From positions 1 to 64,000 of the forward strand of contig CALVRC010000003.1 in assembly GCA_944358445.1 (NCBI GenBank): DNA of 64,000 bases, in the 5' to 3' direction. A model generated the notes under the pieces. It did no database searches, was not told the origin of the DNA, and was given only the letters and a program-made list of their open reading frames with translations. Below are positions 17,388-25,704 of this stretch, one piece after another (within the stretch, counting starts at the first letter, position 1; the number at the start of each line of letters is the position of its first letter). The position numbers and the translations under genes were made by a program. The stretch is from an uncultured Bacilli bacterium. GTDB taxonomy: Bacteria; Bacillota_I; Bacilli_A; RF39; UBA660.

Positions 17388-17422
17388 TGAATTTTGGACT
17401 TGTTTTTGTACACTTTACACAT

Positions 17423-19414
17423 TTAATCTAAGTTTGTAGCTTTAGTAATTTCTTTTTTAATAAAAGCATATTTGGGGCTTTGATATTCTTCACTTTTCAT
17501 GAATGCTTCACTATCTTCTTTTGCTCTTAATAACAAATCATAATCATTTTTTATATTAGCCAATTTAAAATTCATGTCACCACTTTGTCTTATTCCAAAT
17601 ATATCTCCACCACCTCTTAATTTGAAGTCTTCTTCACTGACTTTAAAACCATCATTTGTTTTTGTTAGAACTTCTAACCTTTTTGTTTCTTTATCACTTA
17701 TTAGTATGCAGTAGCTTTCTAAATTGTTTCTTCCTACTCTACCTCTAAGCTGGTGCAAGGCTGAAAGGCCAAAGCGATAACTATCAAATATTACAATCAT
17801 GGTGGCATTAGCAACATCGACGCCTACTTCAATAACAGTTGTACTTATTAAAATTTGAATTTTATTTTCTTTAAATTCATTCATGACTTCATCTTTTTCT
17901 TTATTAGTCATTTTACCATGCATGATGCCAACATTACATATTTTTCCAAATGCTCTTTTCATTTTTTCTTCTAGTTTATAAACATCTTCTAAGTCTATTT
18001 TATCACTTTCTTCAATTAATGGAGCAATTACATATATCTGATGATGAGCTTTTATTTGATCTAACATCATATATAGAACATCTTTTATTTCTTTATTTGT
18101 TTTAACATATGTTTTTACTGGTTTTCTTCCACTTGGCATGGTTCTTATGCTTGATATATCCATATCTCCATATAGGGTTAAAGCATATGTTCTTGGAATT
18201 GGGGTGGCACTCATATATAAAATATCTGGAGTAATTCCTTTATTCTTTAAATTTCCTCTTTGAGCTACTCCAAAACGGTGTTGTTCGTCTGTAATGACTA
18301 AACCTAAGTTATTATATTTTACATCTTCGCTTATAAGAGCATGGGTTCCTATGATTATATCTGCCTTTTTGCTTTCAATTAATTTTTTACATTCTCTTTT
18401 TTCTTTGGATTTTAATTTTCCGGTTAATAGAACAACATTTAAATTAGGAAAAAGTTTTAAGAAATTAGTGTAGTGCTGGGAAGCTAATATTTCTGTTGGT
18501 GCCATTAATGCTCCTTGATAGCCAGCTAAATAATTTATATATAGGGCGATGAATGAAACAATGGTTTTACCACTTCCTACATCTCCTTGAAGTAATCTAT
18601 TCATTCTATTTTTGCTAATCAAATCATCATATATGTCTTTTACTGATTTTAATTGGTCTACAGTTAATTCAAAAGGTAGATTTTTTATTAAATCTTCTAC
18701 TTTGTCATATGATACTTTTCTATTTAAACCATCGGCTTGGGTTTTTGTTTTTTTTAAGTAACTAATTTTCAGCATGTACATGAATAACTCTTCATATTTT
18801 AATCTTTTTAATGCTTCATTTAATTCTGTTTTAGTTTTTGGATTATGAATTATTTTTATGGATTTTGCTTTATTAATAAAATGATATTTATTTATAAAAT
18901 TATTTGGAATATAATCTTTTATTTTTGTACTTTCTAAGTTTGTTAGGGCTGATTTGATTATTTTAGATATTTTTGAACTACTTATTTTAAATGATGAATG
19001 GTAAATTGGTTCTATTAAGGTTTCTTCAATAAGTCCAAATTTGATATCACTAGCAGTAATACTGTTATGTTTTTTATCGTATTTACCAATTACAGTTATC
19101 TGACAGCCAATATTTAGTTTGTCTTTTAAGAATGCTCGATTAAATATAGTTATATTGGCTATAAAGCTTCCTGTATTTAAATGAAAACTCATTTTATTTA
19201 GTTTTCTATTAAAATGAATGATTGTTGGTATGTTTTCTATGATTCCCCCAATAACTACTTTATCTCCATCATTTAAATTAGTAATATCAGAATTTTCAAT
19301 TATTTCATATCTAAATGGGTAATAGTTTATTAAATCCTCTACATTATATATTCCTAATTCATTTAGATATTTTATGGTTGTTTTTCCTATTCCTTTGAGA
19401 TTTTCTAAGTTCAT
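17423..19414 (-). CDS. recG: ATP-dependent DNA helicase RecG
   Basis: A 663-aa protein with an N-terminal wedge/OB domain, then superfamily 2 helicase motifs: QGDVGSGKT (Walker A, 277-284), ITDEQHRFGVAQR (DEQH box), YMSATPIPRT, and VIEVGVDV...HQLRGRVGR in the second lobe. RecG remodels stalled replication forks and Holliday junctions. AAGGAGG precedes the ATG. It is the first intact chromosomal gene beside the element and is transcribed towards the small RNA. Confidence 0.97.
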   Translation of the reverse strand: MNLENLKGIGKTTIKYLNELGIYNVEDLINYYPFRYEIIENSDITNLNDGDKVVIGGIIENIPTIIHFNRKLNKMSFHLNTGSFIANITIFNRAFLKDKLNIGCQITVIGKYDKKHNSITASDIKFGLIEETLIEPIYHSSFKISSSKISKIIKSALTNLESTKIKDYIPNNFINKYHFINKAKSIKIIHNPKTKTELNEALKRLKYEELFMYMLKISYLKKTKTQADGLNRKVSYDKVEDLIKNLPFELTVDQLKSVKDIYDDLISKNRMNRLLQGDVGSGKTIVSFIALYINYLAGYQGALMAPTEILASQHYTNFLKLFPNLNVVLLTGKLKSKEKRECKKLIESKKADIIIGTHALISEDVKYNNLGLVITDEQHRFGVAQRGNLKNKGITPDILYMSATPIPRTYALTLYGDMDISSIRTMPSGRKPVKTYVKTNKEIKDVLYMMLDQIKAHHQIYVIAPLIEESDKIDLEDVYKLEEKMKRAFGKICNVGIMHGKMTNKEKDEVMNEFKENKIQILISTTVIEVGVDVANATMIVIFDSYRFGLSALHQLRGRVGRNNLESYCILISDKETKRLEVLTKTNDGFKVSEEDFKLRGGGDIFGIRQSGDMNFKLANIKNDYDLLLRAKEDSEAFMKSEEYQSPKYAFIKKEITKATNLD

Positions 19415-19450
19415 ATTTTTCCTCCTTTTAAAATTTTTTCATAAAATCTA

Positions 19451-19478
19451 TTGACATATTTTAATTTTCTGATATTAT
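19451..19478 (+). promoter_or_regulatory. Promoter of a second small RNA
   Basis: TTGACA (19451-19456), 16 bp, TATTAT (19473-19478), near-consensus, reading away from recG. No ORF with a ribosome binding site follows, only structured sequence and a terminator. Confidence 0.7.
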
Positions 19479-19483
19479 ATATA

Positions 19484-19587
19484 GCACCAATTCAATTTTA
19501 GTTGAATTGGCGCTAGTGTAAACTAGCCAGCCCCTTTTTATTCTTTTATTTGGAACAGTCCTTTCAGGGGGAACTGTTCCTTTTTTG
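19484..19587 (+). ncRNA. Structured small RNA between recG and pdp
   Basis: About 100 nt from a strong promoter to an intrinsic terminator: hairpin CCAATTCAA/TTGAATTGG (19487-19510), hairpin GCTAGT/ACTAGC (19512-19527), a CAGCCCC single strand, then terminator stem GGAACAGT/ACTGTTCC (19552-19580) and T6. The terminator loop is CCTTTCAGGGGG (19560-19571), the reverse complement of the CCCCCTGAA-GG tract in the RNA at 17261. This suggests a kissing interaction. No known Rfam family is recognised. Confidence 0.6.
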
Positions 19588-19635
19588 TGTTTCTATATTA
19601 ATTATACGACATTTTTAGCTAATTTCCTTTTTTAA

Positions 19636-19672
19636 ACTAAAAAAGTTACTTAAATAAGCAACTTATTTAATA
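19636..19672 (-). terminator. Terminator of the phosphorylase gene
   Basis: Minus-strand inverted repeat around GTTGCTTATTTAAGTAAC followed by T6, overlapping the stop of the pyrimidine-nucleoside phosphorylase gene. Confidence 0.55.
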
Positions 19673-20931
19673 ATATCAATAATTAATTTTGGCTTTTCCA
19701 CCTTTTCTTTATTGAATTTATAACTTGAAAGAAATTCTTCATCTGTAATTTCTTTTTCATTATAGAAGATTGTTGCTAGAACATCACCTTTATTGACGTA
19801 GTCCCCTACTTTATAATTTAAAACAATTCCTACTGAAAGGTCAATGTTATCATCTTTAGAAAGTCTTCCTGCCCCTAGTTTTCTAGATAGTTTTCCTATT
19901 TCTAAGGCATCAATATGACTGATATACCCTTCTTCTTTAGAAATAATTTCTTTTTGGTTATTAGCTAAAGGAATTTCTTTTATATTACCACCTTGAGCTT
20001 TAACCCATTCAAGCATTTTTTCATATCCTTTACCATTGTATAAGTTTTCCTTTATTCTTTTTTTTGCTTCTTCTTCACTAATGTTTAGACTCATAGATGT
20101 CATTAGTGTTCCTAGTTTGATAACTAGATTTGTTAAATCTTCTGGGCCATCTCCTTTTAATGTATTTAGAGCTTCAATTACTTCTAGTGAATTTCCAACG
20201 GCATTCCCTAGTGGTTCATCCATATCTGTTAAAACGCATGCAATATTTCTATTATTTTCTTTGCCTATTTTTACCATTAGGTGTGCTAGTTCTTTAGCTT
20301 CAGAAAGATTATTCACTAAAGCTCCACTTCCGACTTTTAAATCAATAACAATGTTTTTAGCGCCACTAGCTAATTTTTTACTCATAATGCTTGAAGCTAT
20401 TAATGGGATTGAATCAACTGTTCCAGTGACATCTCTTAAGGCATATATTTTTTTATCTGCTGGGACTAAATTACCCATTTGGCCTACTAAAGCAAGGCCT
20501 ATTTCATCTACTTGTTTTTTAAAATCTTCTAAAGACATAGATGTTTGAAAACCTTTAATGGACTCTAATTTATCGATAGTTCCTCCTGTATGTCCCAGAC
20601 CTCTACCACTCATTTTAGCTACTTTTACTCCTAATGATGCAACTAAAGGTGCAAGAACAATAGTGGTTTTATCTCCAACGCCACCGGTTGAGTGTTTATC
20701 GGCAAGGTTGTCAAAACCTAAGTCTAAAGTTTCACCACTTTTAAGCATAATATCAGTTAAGTTTACTGTTTCTTCTTCTGAAAGTCCAAGTAAATCAATT
20801 TCAGTTAATAGAGCTGACATTTGGTAATCTTTGATACTACCATTTAAATAACCATCAATGACATATTGTAATTCTTCTTTGGTTAGTGTTTCTCTTTTTT
20901 CTTTTTTATCAATTATATCTAATATATCCAT
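19663..20931 (-). CDS. pdp: Pyrimidine-nucleoside phosphorylase
   Basis: A 422-aa protein of the thymidine/pyrimidine phosphorylase family. Signature: KHSTGGVGDKTTIVLAPLVA, SGRGLGHTGGTIDKLES and SSIMSKKLASGAK. It splits uridine or thymidine with phosphate to base plus (deoxy)ribose-1-phosphate in nucleoside salvage. Single-gene unit here, with no deo neighbours, and a terminator at its end. Pyrimidine versus thymidine preference is a family judgement. Confidence 0.93.
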   Translation of the reverse strand: MDILDIIDKKEKRETLTKEELQYVIDGYLNGSIKDYQMSALLTEIDLLGLSEEETVNLTDIMLKSGETLDLGFDNLADKHSTGGVGDKTTIVLAPLVASLGVKVAKMSGRGLGHTGGTIDKLESIKGFQTSMSLEDFKKQVDEIGLALVGQMGNLVPADKKIYALRDVTGTVDSIPLIASSIMSKKLASGAKNIVIDLKVGSGALVNNLSEAKELAHLMVKIGKENNRNIACVLTDMDEPLGNAVGNSLEVIEALNTLKGDGPEDLTNLVIKLGTLMTSMSLNISEEEAKKRIKENLYNGKGYEKMLEWVKAQGGNIKEIPLANNQKEIISKEEGYISHIDALEIGKLSRKLGAGRLSKDDNIDLSVGIVLNYKVGDYVNKGDVLATIFYNEKEITDEEFLSSYKFNKEKVEKPKLIIDIIK

Positions 20932-20974
20932 ATATTATCCTCCTAATTATATTTTACTAAATTTTGATGAAAAT

Positions 20975-21012
20975 AAAAATAGTTTGTTTAATTTATCACA
21001 AACTATTTAGTC
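20975..21012 (-). terminator. Terminator after XRE gene
   Basis: Minus-strand AAATAGTTTGT/ACAAACTATTT stem followed by T-rich sequence, overlapping the end of the regulator gene. Confidence 0.65.
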
Positions 21013-21378
21013 ATCTATTTCTGGTATGACTGTTTTTAAATTTTTATTAATTACTTGAACTGTTCTTTCAGGGTCAGCTAAAAGAGTCTTATATAATTTC
21101 GGATTTGCTTTGATATTTGATAATATTTGCAAATCTTCTTTAGCCAGTTTTACTATATAATCGTCATCATCTTGAACTGTTACTTCTCTTCCAAGCACTT
21201 CGTCTGCTGTTATATTTAAAGCATCTAATAATTTGTTGAATGCTGGCCAACGAGGTGTTCTTTTATTTGATTCATATTGTGAAATTTCAGCTGCTTTAAC
21301 TCCAATTATGTTTGCTAATTCTACTTGAGTTAAATTTGCTTTCTTTCTAGCTTCTTTTAATCTTTGTCCTGCTACCAT
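21007..21378 (-). CDS. XRE-family transcriptional regulator
   Basis: A 123-aa protein with an N-terminal HTH (RLKEARKKANLTQVELANII, GVKAAEISQYE) and an acidic, helical C-terminal half (VQDDDDYIVKLAKEDLQILSN). It is divergent from the second small XRE gene at 21537, with palindromic DNA between. Likely a local repressor. The regulated process is unknown. Confidence 0.85.
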   Translation of the reverse strand: MVAGQRLKEARKKANLTQVELANIIGVKAAEISQYESNKRTPRWPAFNKLLDALNITADEVLGREVTVQDDDDYIVKLAKEDLQILSNIKANPKLYKTLLADPERTVQVINKNLKTVIPEIDD

Positions 21379-21468
21379 AATTATCGTTATCCTTTCGTTA
21401 ACTTAGATTATATCAGCATTTAGCAAACATTACATTAATTCTAACTTTGTGTTATATTTTTCTTGTAA

Positions 21469-21492
21469 TTAACTTTAAGTTAATATATAATG
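21469..21492. promoter_or_regulatory. Palindromic operator and -10 in the XRE intergenic region
   Basis: TTAACTTTAAGTTAA (21469-21483) is a 15-bp perfect inverted repeat lying just upstream of a TATAAT (21486-21491) that would serve the rightward gene. Candidate binding site for one or both flanking XRE proteins. Confidence 0.55.
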
Positions 21493-21536
21493 TAAATGTG
21501 ATATAAATTTATTTTAAGATAATTAGGAGGTCGAAT

Positions 21537-21740
21537 ATGAACGAATTAAAGGAGATTCGTAAGAAAAGAAAATATACTTGTGAATATATGGCAAATCATT
21601 TAAAGATAAGTAAACCATTTTACTGGCAGATTGAGAATGGAAAAAGAAGACTTTCATATAAAATGGCTGTAAAGATTGCGAAAGTATTTAATTTAAAACC
21701 AGATGATATATTTTACAAAGATTTTAATGATATGGATTAA
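21537..21740 (+). CDS. Small XRE-family HTH protein
   Basis: A 67-aa protein that is essentially one HTH domain (LKEIRKKRKYTCEYMANHLK, ISKPFYWQIENGKRRLSYKM). TAGGAGG precedes the ATG. Divergent from the 123-aa XRE gene and ended by a strong terminator. Similar single-domain proteins control phage-type or toxin loci; nothing nearby shows which. Confidence 0.8.
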   Translation: MNELKEIRKKRKYTCEYMANHLKISKPFYWQIENGKRRLSYKMAVKIAKVFNLKPDDIFYKDFNDMD

Positions 21741-21771
21741 AAATAACCCCTTTTGTACGGGGGTTATTTTT
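21741..21771. terminator. Bidirectional terminator
   Basis: AATAACCCC/GGGGTTATT stem with A- and T-runs on both sides, between the convergent XRE and ssb genes. Confidence 0.85.
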
Positions 21772-22096
21772 AGTCTGTTTTTTTACTGGATAAAAATGTT
21801 ACTTTATCTGCAATTACTTCAGTTATGTATCTGCGTCCATGTTCAGTATCATAATTATATGTTTCAACTCGTCCTTTGATACCAATTAAATCGCCTTTTT
21901 TACAGTATTCATTGGTTCTTTTGGCAATTCCTTGCCATAATTTACAATAAATAAAATCCGTTTCATATTCGCCGTCTTGATTTTTATAAGCTCTTGGTAC
22001 AGCTAGAACTATTCTAACTACTGTTTTTCCAGTTTCTGTTTCATATAGTTCTGGGTCACTAGCTAAACGTCCTACTAAAACTATTTGATTCAACAT
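21770..22096 (-). CDS. ssb: Single-stranded DNA-binding protein
   Basis: A 108-aa OB-fold protein: MLNQIVLVGRLASDPEL, DFIYCKLWQGIAKRTNEY, KGDLIGIKGRVETYNY. It ends shortly after the OB fold (VTFLSSKKTD) and lacks the acidic DDDIPF-type tail that recruits partner proteins. It therefore resembles short SsbB-type proteins more than the main replication SSB. AAGGAGG precedes the ATG. Single-gene unit. Confidence 0.93.
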   Translation of the reverse strand: MLNQIVLVGRLASDPELYETETGKTVVRIVLAVPRAYKNQDGEYETDFIYCKLWQGIAKRTNEYCKKGDLIGIKGRVETYNYDTEHGRRYITEVIADKVTFLSSKKTD

Positions 22097-22248
22097 TCTT
22101 TCCCTCCTTTCGGGTTAGTACTATACACATTTGTTTATTGGGGTGCAAAAGAGGAAAATGATAATTTTGATACAAAAAAATAGTTCAAAATAATGTTTTG
22201 GTTATAGAAATTTTATTATTTTGAGTAAAAAATAATAGGCAAAATAAA

Positions 22249-22285
22249 AAAACACAAGTTTTTTAACATTTTAGTTCAACTTGTG
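22249..22285 (-). terminator. Terminator of the 111-aa gene
   Basis: Minus-strand CACAAGTT/AACTTGTG stem followed by T7, overlapping the end of the coding region. Confidence 0.7.
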
Positions 22286-22598
22286 CATCTTTAGCTTTTC
22301 CATTTTTGTAATTAATTGTTACATTAGCAAAGGTATTTGTTTTATCACATTTTTCTAATCCTTTTAAATCATATTCTTCACCATTTTTATTAGCGTTTTC
22401 TAAATCTTCTAAAGTAATTTTATACATGTTTACACTATCGTTTGCGCTTACATATTCTTCAAAATATGCTTTACTTGCTGTTTTCATTTTATTTTCTAGT
22501 TTTGTATTTTCACTTTCAATATTTTCAATATATAGGTATACTCCTACTCCAGCAGCTAAGAAAATGATTAAAACGATTATTGGAATTACTTTTTTCAT
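22263..22598 (-). CDS. Membrane-anchored small protein, unknown
   Basis: A 111-aa protein with one N-terminal transmembrane helix (about 4-25) and an extracellular domain. The pattern SKAYFEEYVSAND...YKITLEDLENAN...LEKC...VELKC resembles the globular part of type IV pseudopilin-like proteins, but the GFTLxE prepilin signal is absent. Two Cys (in LEKC and VELKC) could form a disulfide. It starts 18 bases after the sufB stop, so it may be co-transcribed with sufB. Confidence 0.6.
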   Translation of the reverse strand: MKKVIPIIVLIIFLAAGVGVYLYIENIESENTKLENKMKTASKAYFEEYVSANDSVNMYKITLEDLENANKNGEEYDLKGLEKCDKTNTFANVTINYKNGKAKDAQVELKC

Positions 22599-22616
22599 TA
22601 TATTTCCCCTTCCTTT

Positions 22617-23930
22617 TTAAAAATAATTTTTGAGTAGTGCATTTAGTTCAACAGCATATTCCATTGGTAAATTTTCTCTAAATTCATCAATAAAACCAAT
22701 TATCAATAATTCTTTTGCTCTTTCTTCATCTAATCCTCTACTCATTAGATAAAATAATTTTTCTTCATCTAGTTTTGATACTGTAGCTTCATGTTCTAGA
22801 TATGAAGTTGAATTTTCAACGATGTTTTTTGGAATCGTGTCACTTTTTGATTTATTATCTAATATTATTGTATCACATTTAATGGTACTTTGGGAATAAA
22901 CTGCATCTTTACTAATTTTTACTGTTCCTCTATAGTTACTTATTCCACCACTTGCGGCTATTGATTTACTAATGATTTTACTTGTTGTATTAGGCGCTAA
23001 ATGAATCATTTTAGCTCCAGCATCTTGAATTTGATTTTTTGATGCGACAGCAATAGATATACAATCTCCACTAGCTCCTTTTCCTTTTAAAATGCATGAT
23101 GGATATTTCATATTAGTTTTAGAGCCAATATTACCATCAATCCATTCCATTTTACCATTTTCATCAACAATAGCTCTTTTTGTGACTAGATTATATATGT
23201 TACTAGCCCAATTTTGAATGGTGGTATATCTACAGCTGGCGTTTTTTCCAACAAATATTTCAACAACAGCAGCATGGAGTGAACTAGACGTATGATAAGT
23301 CGCTGTACATCCTTCCATATAGTGAATATGGCTATCATCATCTACTATAATTAATGTTCTTTCAAATTGTCCCATGTTTTTAGTATTTAATCTAAAATAA
23401 CTTTGAAGTGGTCTATCTATAGTAACACCTTTTGGGACATATATAAACGTTCCTCCACTCCATACAGCTCCATTTAAAGCTGTATATTTGTTTTCGTCAT
23501 ATTTTACTAAGGTATTAAAATATTTTTTAAATAAATCTGGATGATTTTTTAATGCATCATCTGTACTACAGAAAATGACACCTTTTTCTTCTAATTCTTT
23601 TATCATACTGTGATATACAACTTCACTTTCGAATTGAGCTCCAACACCATTTAGATATTTTTTTTCGGCGTTTATTAGTCCTACTTCTTCAAAGGTGTCT
23701 TTAATAGGACAAGAAACATTATCCCAGTTATTTTCTACTTTATCTGTTACTTTTTTATAATAATTTATTTTATCAAAATCTATTTTTAATTCTGGTCCAA
23801 AGTTTGGATTTGGTATTTCTTTAAAAGCTTTATAGGCATTTAATCTGAAATCAGTCATCCACTTTGGCTCTTTTTTTATTTTTGATATTTCTTTTATTTT
23901 ATTTTCGTCTAATCCAAGTTCTCTACTCAT
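22617..23930 (-). CDS. sufB: Fe-S cluster assembly protein SufB
   Basis: About 437 aa from ATG 23930 (AGGTGA five bases upstream; an in-frame GTG at 23939 is possible). The right-handed helix core is clear (FVGKNASCRYTTIQNWASN, SCILKGKGASGDCISIAVAS, YRGTVKISKDA). SufB is the scaffold of the SufBCD complex for Fe-S cluster assembly. The sufC, sufD and sufS genes are not in the window. sufU lies upstream but is separated by an IS30-type element and a terminator. Confidence 0.93.
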   Translation of the reverse strand: MSRELGLDENKIKEISKIKKEPKWMTDFRLNAYKAFKEIPNPNFGPELKIDFDKINYYKKVTDKVENNWDNVSCPIKDTFEEVGLINAEKKYLNGVGAQFESEVVYHSMIKELEEKGVIFCSTDDALKNHPDLFKKYFNTLVKYDENKYTALNGAVWSGGTFIYVPKGVTIDRPLQSYFRLNTKNMGQFERTLIIVDDDSHIHYMEGCTATYHTSSSLHAAVVEIFVGKNASCRYTTIQNWASNIYNLVTKRAIVDENGKMEWIDGNIGSKTNMKYPSCILKGKGASGDCISIAVASKNQIQDAGAKMIHLAPNTTSKIISKSIAASGGISNYRGTVKISKDAVYSQSTIKCDTIILDNKSKSDTIPKNIVENSTSYLEHEATVSKLDEEKLFYLMSRGLDEERAKELLIIGFIDEFRENLPMEYAVELNALLKNYF

Positions 23931-23947
23931 GACTGTCACCTATTAAC

Positions 23948-23953
23948 ATTATA
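23948..23953 (-). promoter_or_regulatory. Putative -10 of sufB
   Basis: TATAAT on the minus strand 17 bases before the sufB ATG, with a poor -35 (TTTTTA, 17-bp spacing). It may let sufB be transcribed despite the upstream insertion. Confidence 0.4.
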
Positions 23954-24042
23954 CTAGATTTTAAGAAAAATAAAAAGGAATTTTAACTTTTAAATTTATA
24001 AAAGGTAGATTTTTATTTGGAATTCCGTTTTATGATAAAAAA

Positions 24043-25378
24043 CTGAAATAAGTCTGATAGTAGTATAATATACATGTTTCTTTGCCAAAAAGGAGGGATG
24101 AAAAATGAAATCATGGAAACATTTGACATTTGAACAAAGAAAAGTTATATCTAACGGAATATCTCATAAGTATAAATTAAAAGAAATTGCTGAAGCTTTA
24201 GGCTATGATCCAACTAGTATATCTAAAGAAGTTAAGCGAAACAGAGAACAAATTACAATAGGAAAAAATGTTACCGATTGTAATAAAATAAACAGATGGC
24301 CTTTCGTTTGTATAGGCTGTAATAAAAGATATAATAATCAATGTTGTTTTACTAAATATAAATATGATGCAAAAAAAGCTCAAGATAAGGCTGATATTAA
24401 TTTAGTTAATTCTAGAAAAGGAATTGATATTACCTCTGAAGAATTTCAAAAGCTAGATAAAATAGTTAAAGATGGTGTTGATGATAAGAAGTCTATTTAT
24501 CAAATAACCATAGAAAATAAAGATGAAATAGATAAATCAGTAACTACTATATATAGATATGTAAATAAAGGCTATTTAACAACAAAAAGAATGGACTTAC
24601 CTTATGCGGTTACTTACAAGAAAAGAAACCATAATAAAAAGTATGAGTATTCTGAAAATAAGAAAATTGACAGAACAGGTCATACTTATATTGATTATCT
24701 TGCCTATATACACAAACATCCAGGAATCTATGTCTGGCAACTAGATTTTCTTGGATCCATTAAGACAGATAACAATAATATTTTATCATTAATTCTACCA
24801 GATTTGCAATTTTGTTTACTTGACTTAATAAAAAATCCTAGCCAAGAAAAGGTAGTAGAGTTTTTTGATGAACTAGAGGAAAAGATTGAAATTGACGCAT
24901 TCAAAGAATTAATACCAGTTATTTTAACTGACAGAGATCCTAATTTTACTGATATTGAAGGTATATGTTTTTCAAAAATAACAGGAGAAGAAAGATGTAA
25001 ATTATTCTTTTGTGATGCTTATGTATCTAATCAAAAGCCAAACGTAGAAAATTTAAACAAACAATTAAGATTATTTTTTCCAAAAGGTAAAACTATAGAT
25101 AAATACACAAAACAAGATATAAAAAACATTAACGAAACACTTCTAAATAGGCCACTAAAATCATTAGATAGTTATACTCCAAAAGAGGCTTTTATTAATG
25201 TATTTGATGAAGATTTATTTAATAAACTGTTTTAGCTAGCTAAAACAGTTTTGGGCAAAGAAACAAACTACAAAAACTGCAATAAGTTTAAAAAACGGAA
25301 ATAACCTCCGTAATTTTGTCATGCAAAAATTTAAGTAATACTAGTTAATATTAGGCAAAATTAAAAGACTTATTTCCG
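24043..25378 (+). mobile_element. IS30-family insertion sequence
   Basis: About 1.3 kb around an intact IS30-type transposase. Outer imperfect inverted repeats share GAAATAAGTCT (24043-24060 and complement of 25361-25378, 14 of 18 matching). Inner perfect 12-bp inverted repeats TGTTTCTTTGCC lie at 24075-24086 and 25254-25265. TTTGGAAT just outside both ends could extend the ends. No clear target duplication was found, so exact ends are uncertain. Confidence 0.7.
24105..25235 (+). CDS. IS30-family transposase
   Basis: A 376-aa protein: an N-terminal HTH (LTFEQRKVISNGISHKYKLK, then EIAEALGYDPTSISKEVKRN), a Cys-rich segment (CIGCNKRYNNQCC) typical of one IS30 branch, and a DDE core with D in VWQLDFLGS, D in LTDRDPNF and E in NVENLNKQLR. 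AAGGAGGG precedes the start. The gene looks intact. A perfect hairpin (AAACTGTTTTAGC/GCTAAAACAGTTT) covers its end and may stop transcription. Confidence 0.93.
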   Translation: MKSWKHLTFEQRKVISNGISHKYKLKEIAEALGYDPTSISKEVKRNREQITIGKNVTDCNKINRWPFVCIGCNKRYNNQCCFTKYKYDAKKAQDKADINLVNSRKGIDITSEEFQKLDKIVKDGVDDKKSIYQITIENKDEIDKSVTTIYRYVNKGYLTTKRMDLPYAVTYKKRNHNKKYEYSENKKIDRTGHTYIDYLAYIHKHPGIYVWQLDFLGSIKTDNNNILSLILPDLQFCLLDLIKNPSQEKVVEFFDELEEKIEIDAFKELIPVILTDRDPNFTDIEGICFSKITGEERCKLFFCDAYVSNQKPNVENLNKQLRLFFPKGKTIDKYTKQDIKNINETLLNRPLKSLDSYTPKEAFINVFDEDLFNKLF

Positions 25379-25677
25379 CTTTTATATTCCAAAGCAGCAA
25401 TAAGTCTTGTAAATTAAATGTTACTTCATAAACCTGCATTTAGTCTAAAAATTCACGCATTTTTTATTTTTTTAACAAAGTGCTTATATTTATCTTTGGT
25501 GGGGGTGGTGGGGGTATTTTTTTAGATTGTAATTATGTAGTGGTTGTATTGGTAAACTAAAAGTAAAAGGCAGAGGGTATAATTGTAGACAACTATAAAA
25601 TAACTTTTATACAATAATATTTTAATTATAGATATTTTACGTTCATTATGTATAATTTCTTTATAATAAATACAAAA
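25379..25677. other. AT-rich intergenic stretch with a G-rich tract
   Basis: No gene is visible. A further CAATAAGTCT copy near 25396 repeats the IS end motif. GGTGGGGGTGGTGGGGG (25498-25514) is unusual in this AT-rich sequence and could form a G-quadruplex on the plus strand. Confidence 0.4.
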
Positions 25678-25704
25678 AAACTTTAAATTTTTGGTTTAAA
25701 GTTT
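25678..25704 (-). terminator. Terminator overlapping the sufU stop
   Basis: Minus-strand AAACTTTAAA/TTTAAAGTTT stem followed by T-rich DNA. sufU transcription therefore probably ends before the IS30 element. Confidence 0.7.

Noticed and set aside
17261-17400. Fst/TxpA-type type I toxin-antitoxin locus
   Set aside because: The RNA resembles an antitoxin RNA in size and terminator, but no short hydrophobic toxin ORF was found on either strand nearby.
19484-19587. Riboswitch or leader for the downstream gene
   Set aside because: The RNA ends in its own terminator and the next gene (19663-20931) is on the opposite strand, so there is no gene for it to control in cis.
23930-24043. IS30 element inactivating sufB
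   Set aside because: The insertion lies about 110 bp upstream of the start; sufB is intact and has a possible -10 box of its own.
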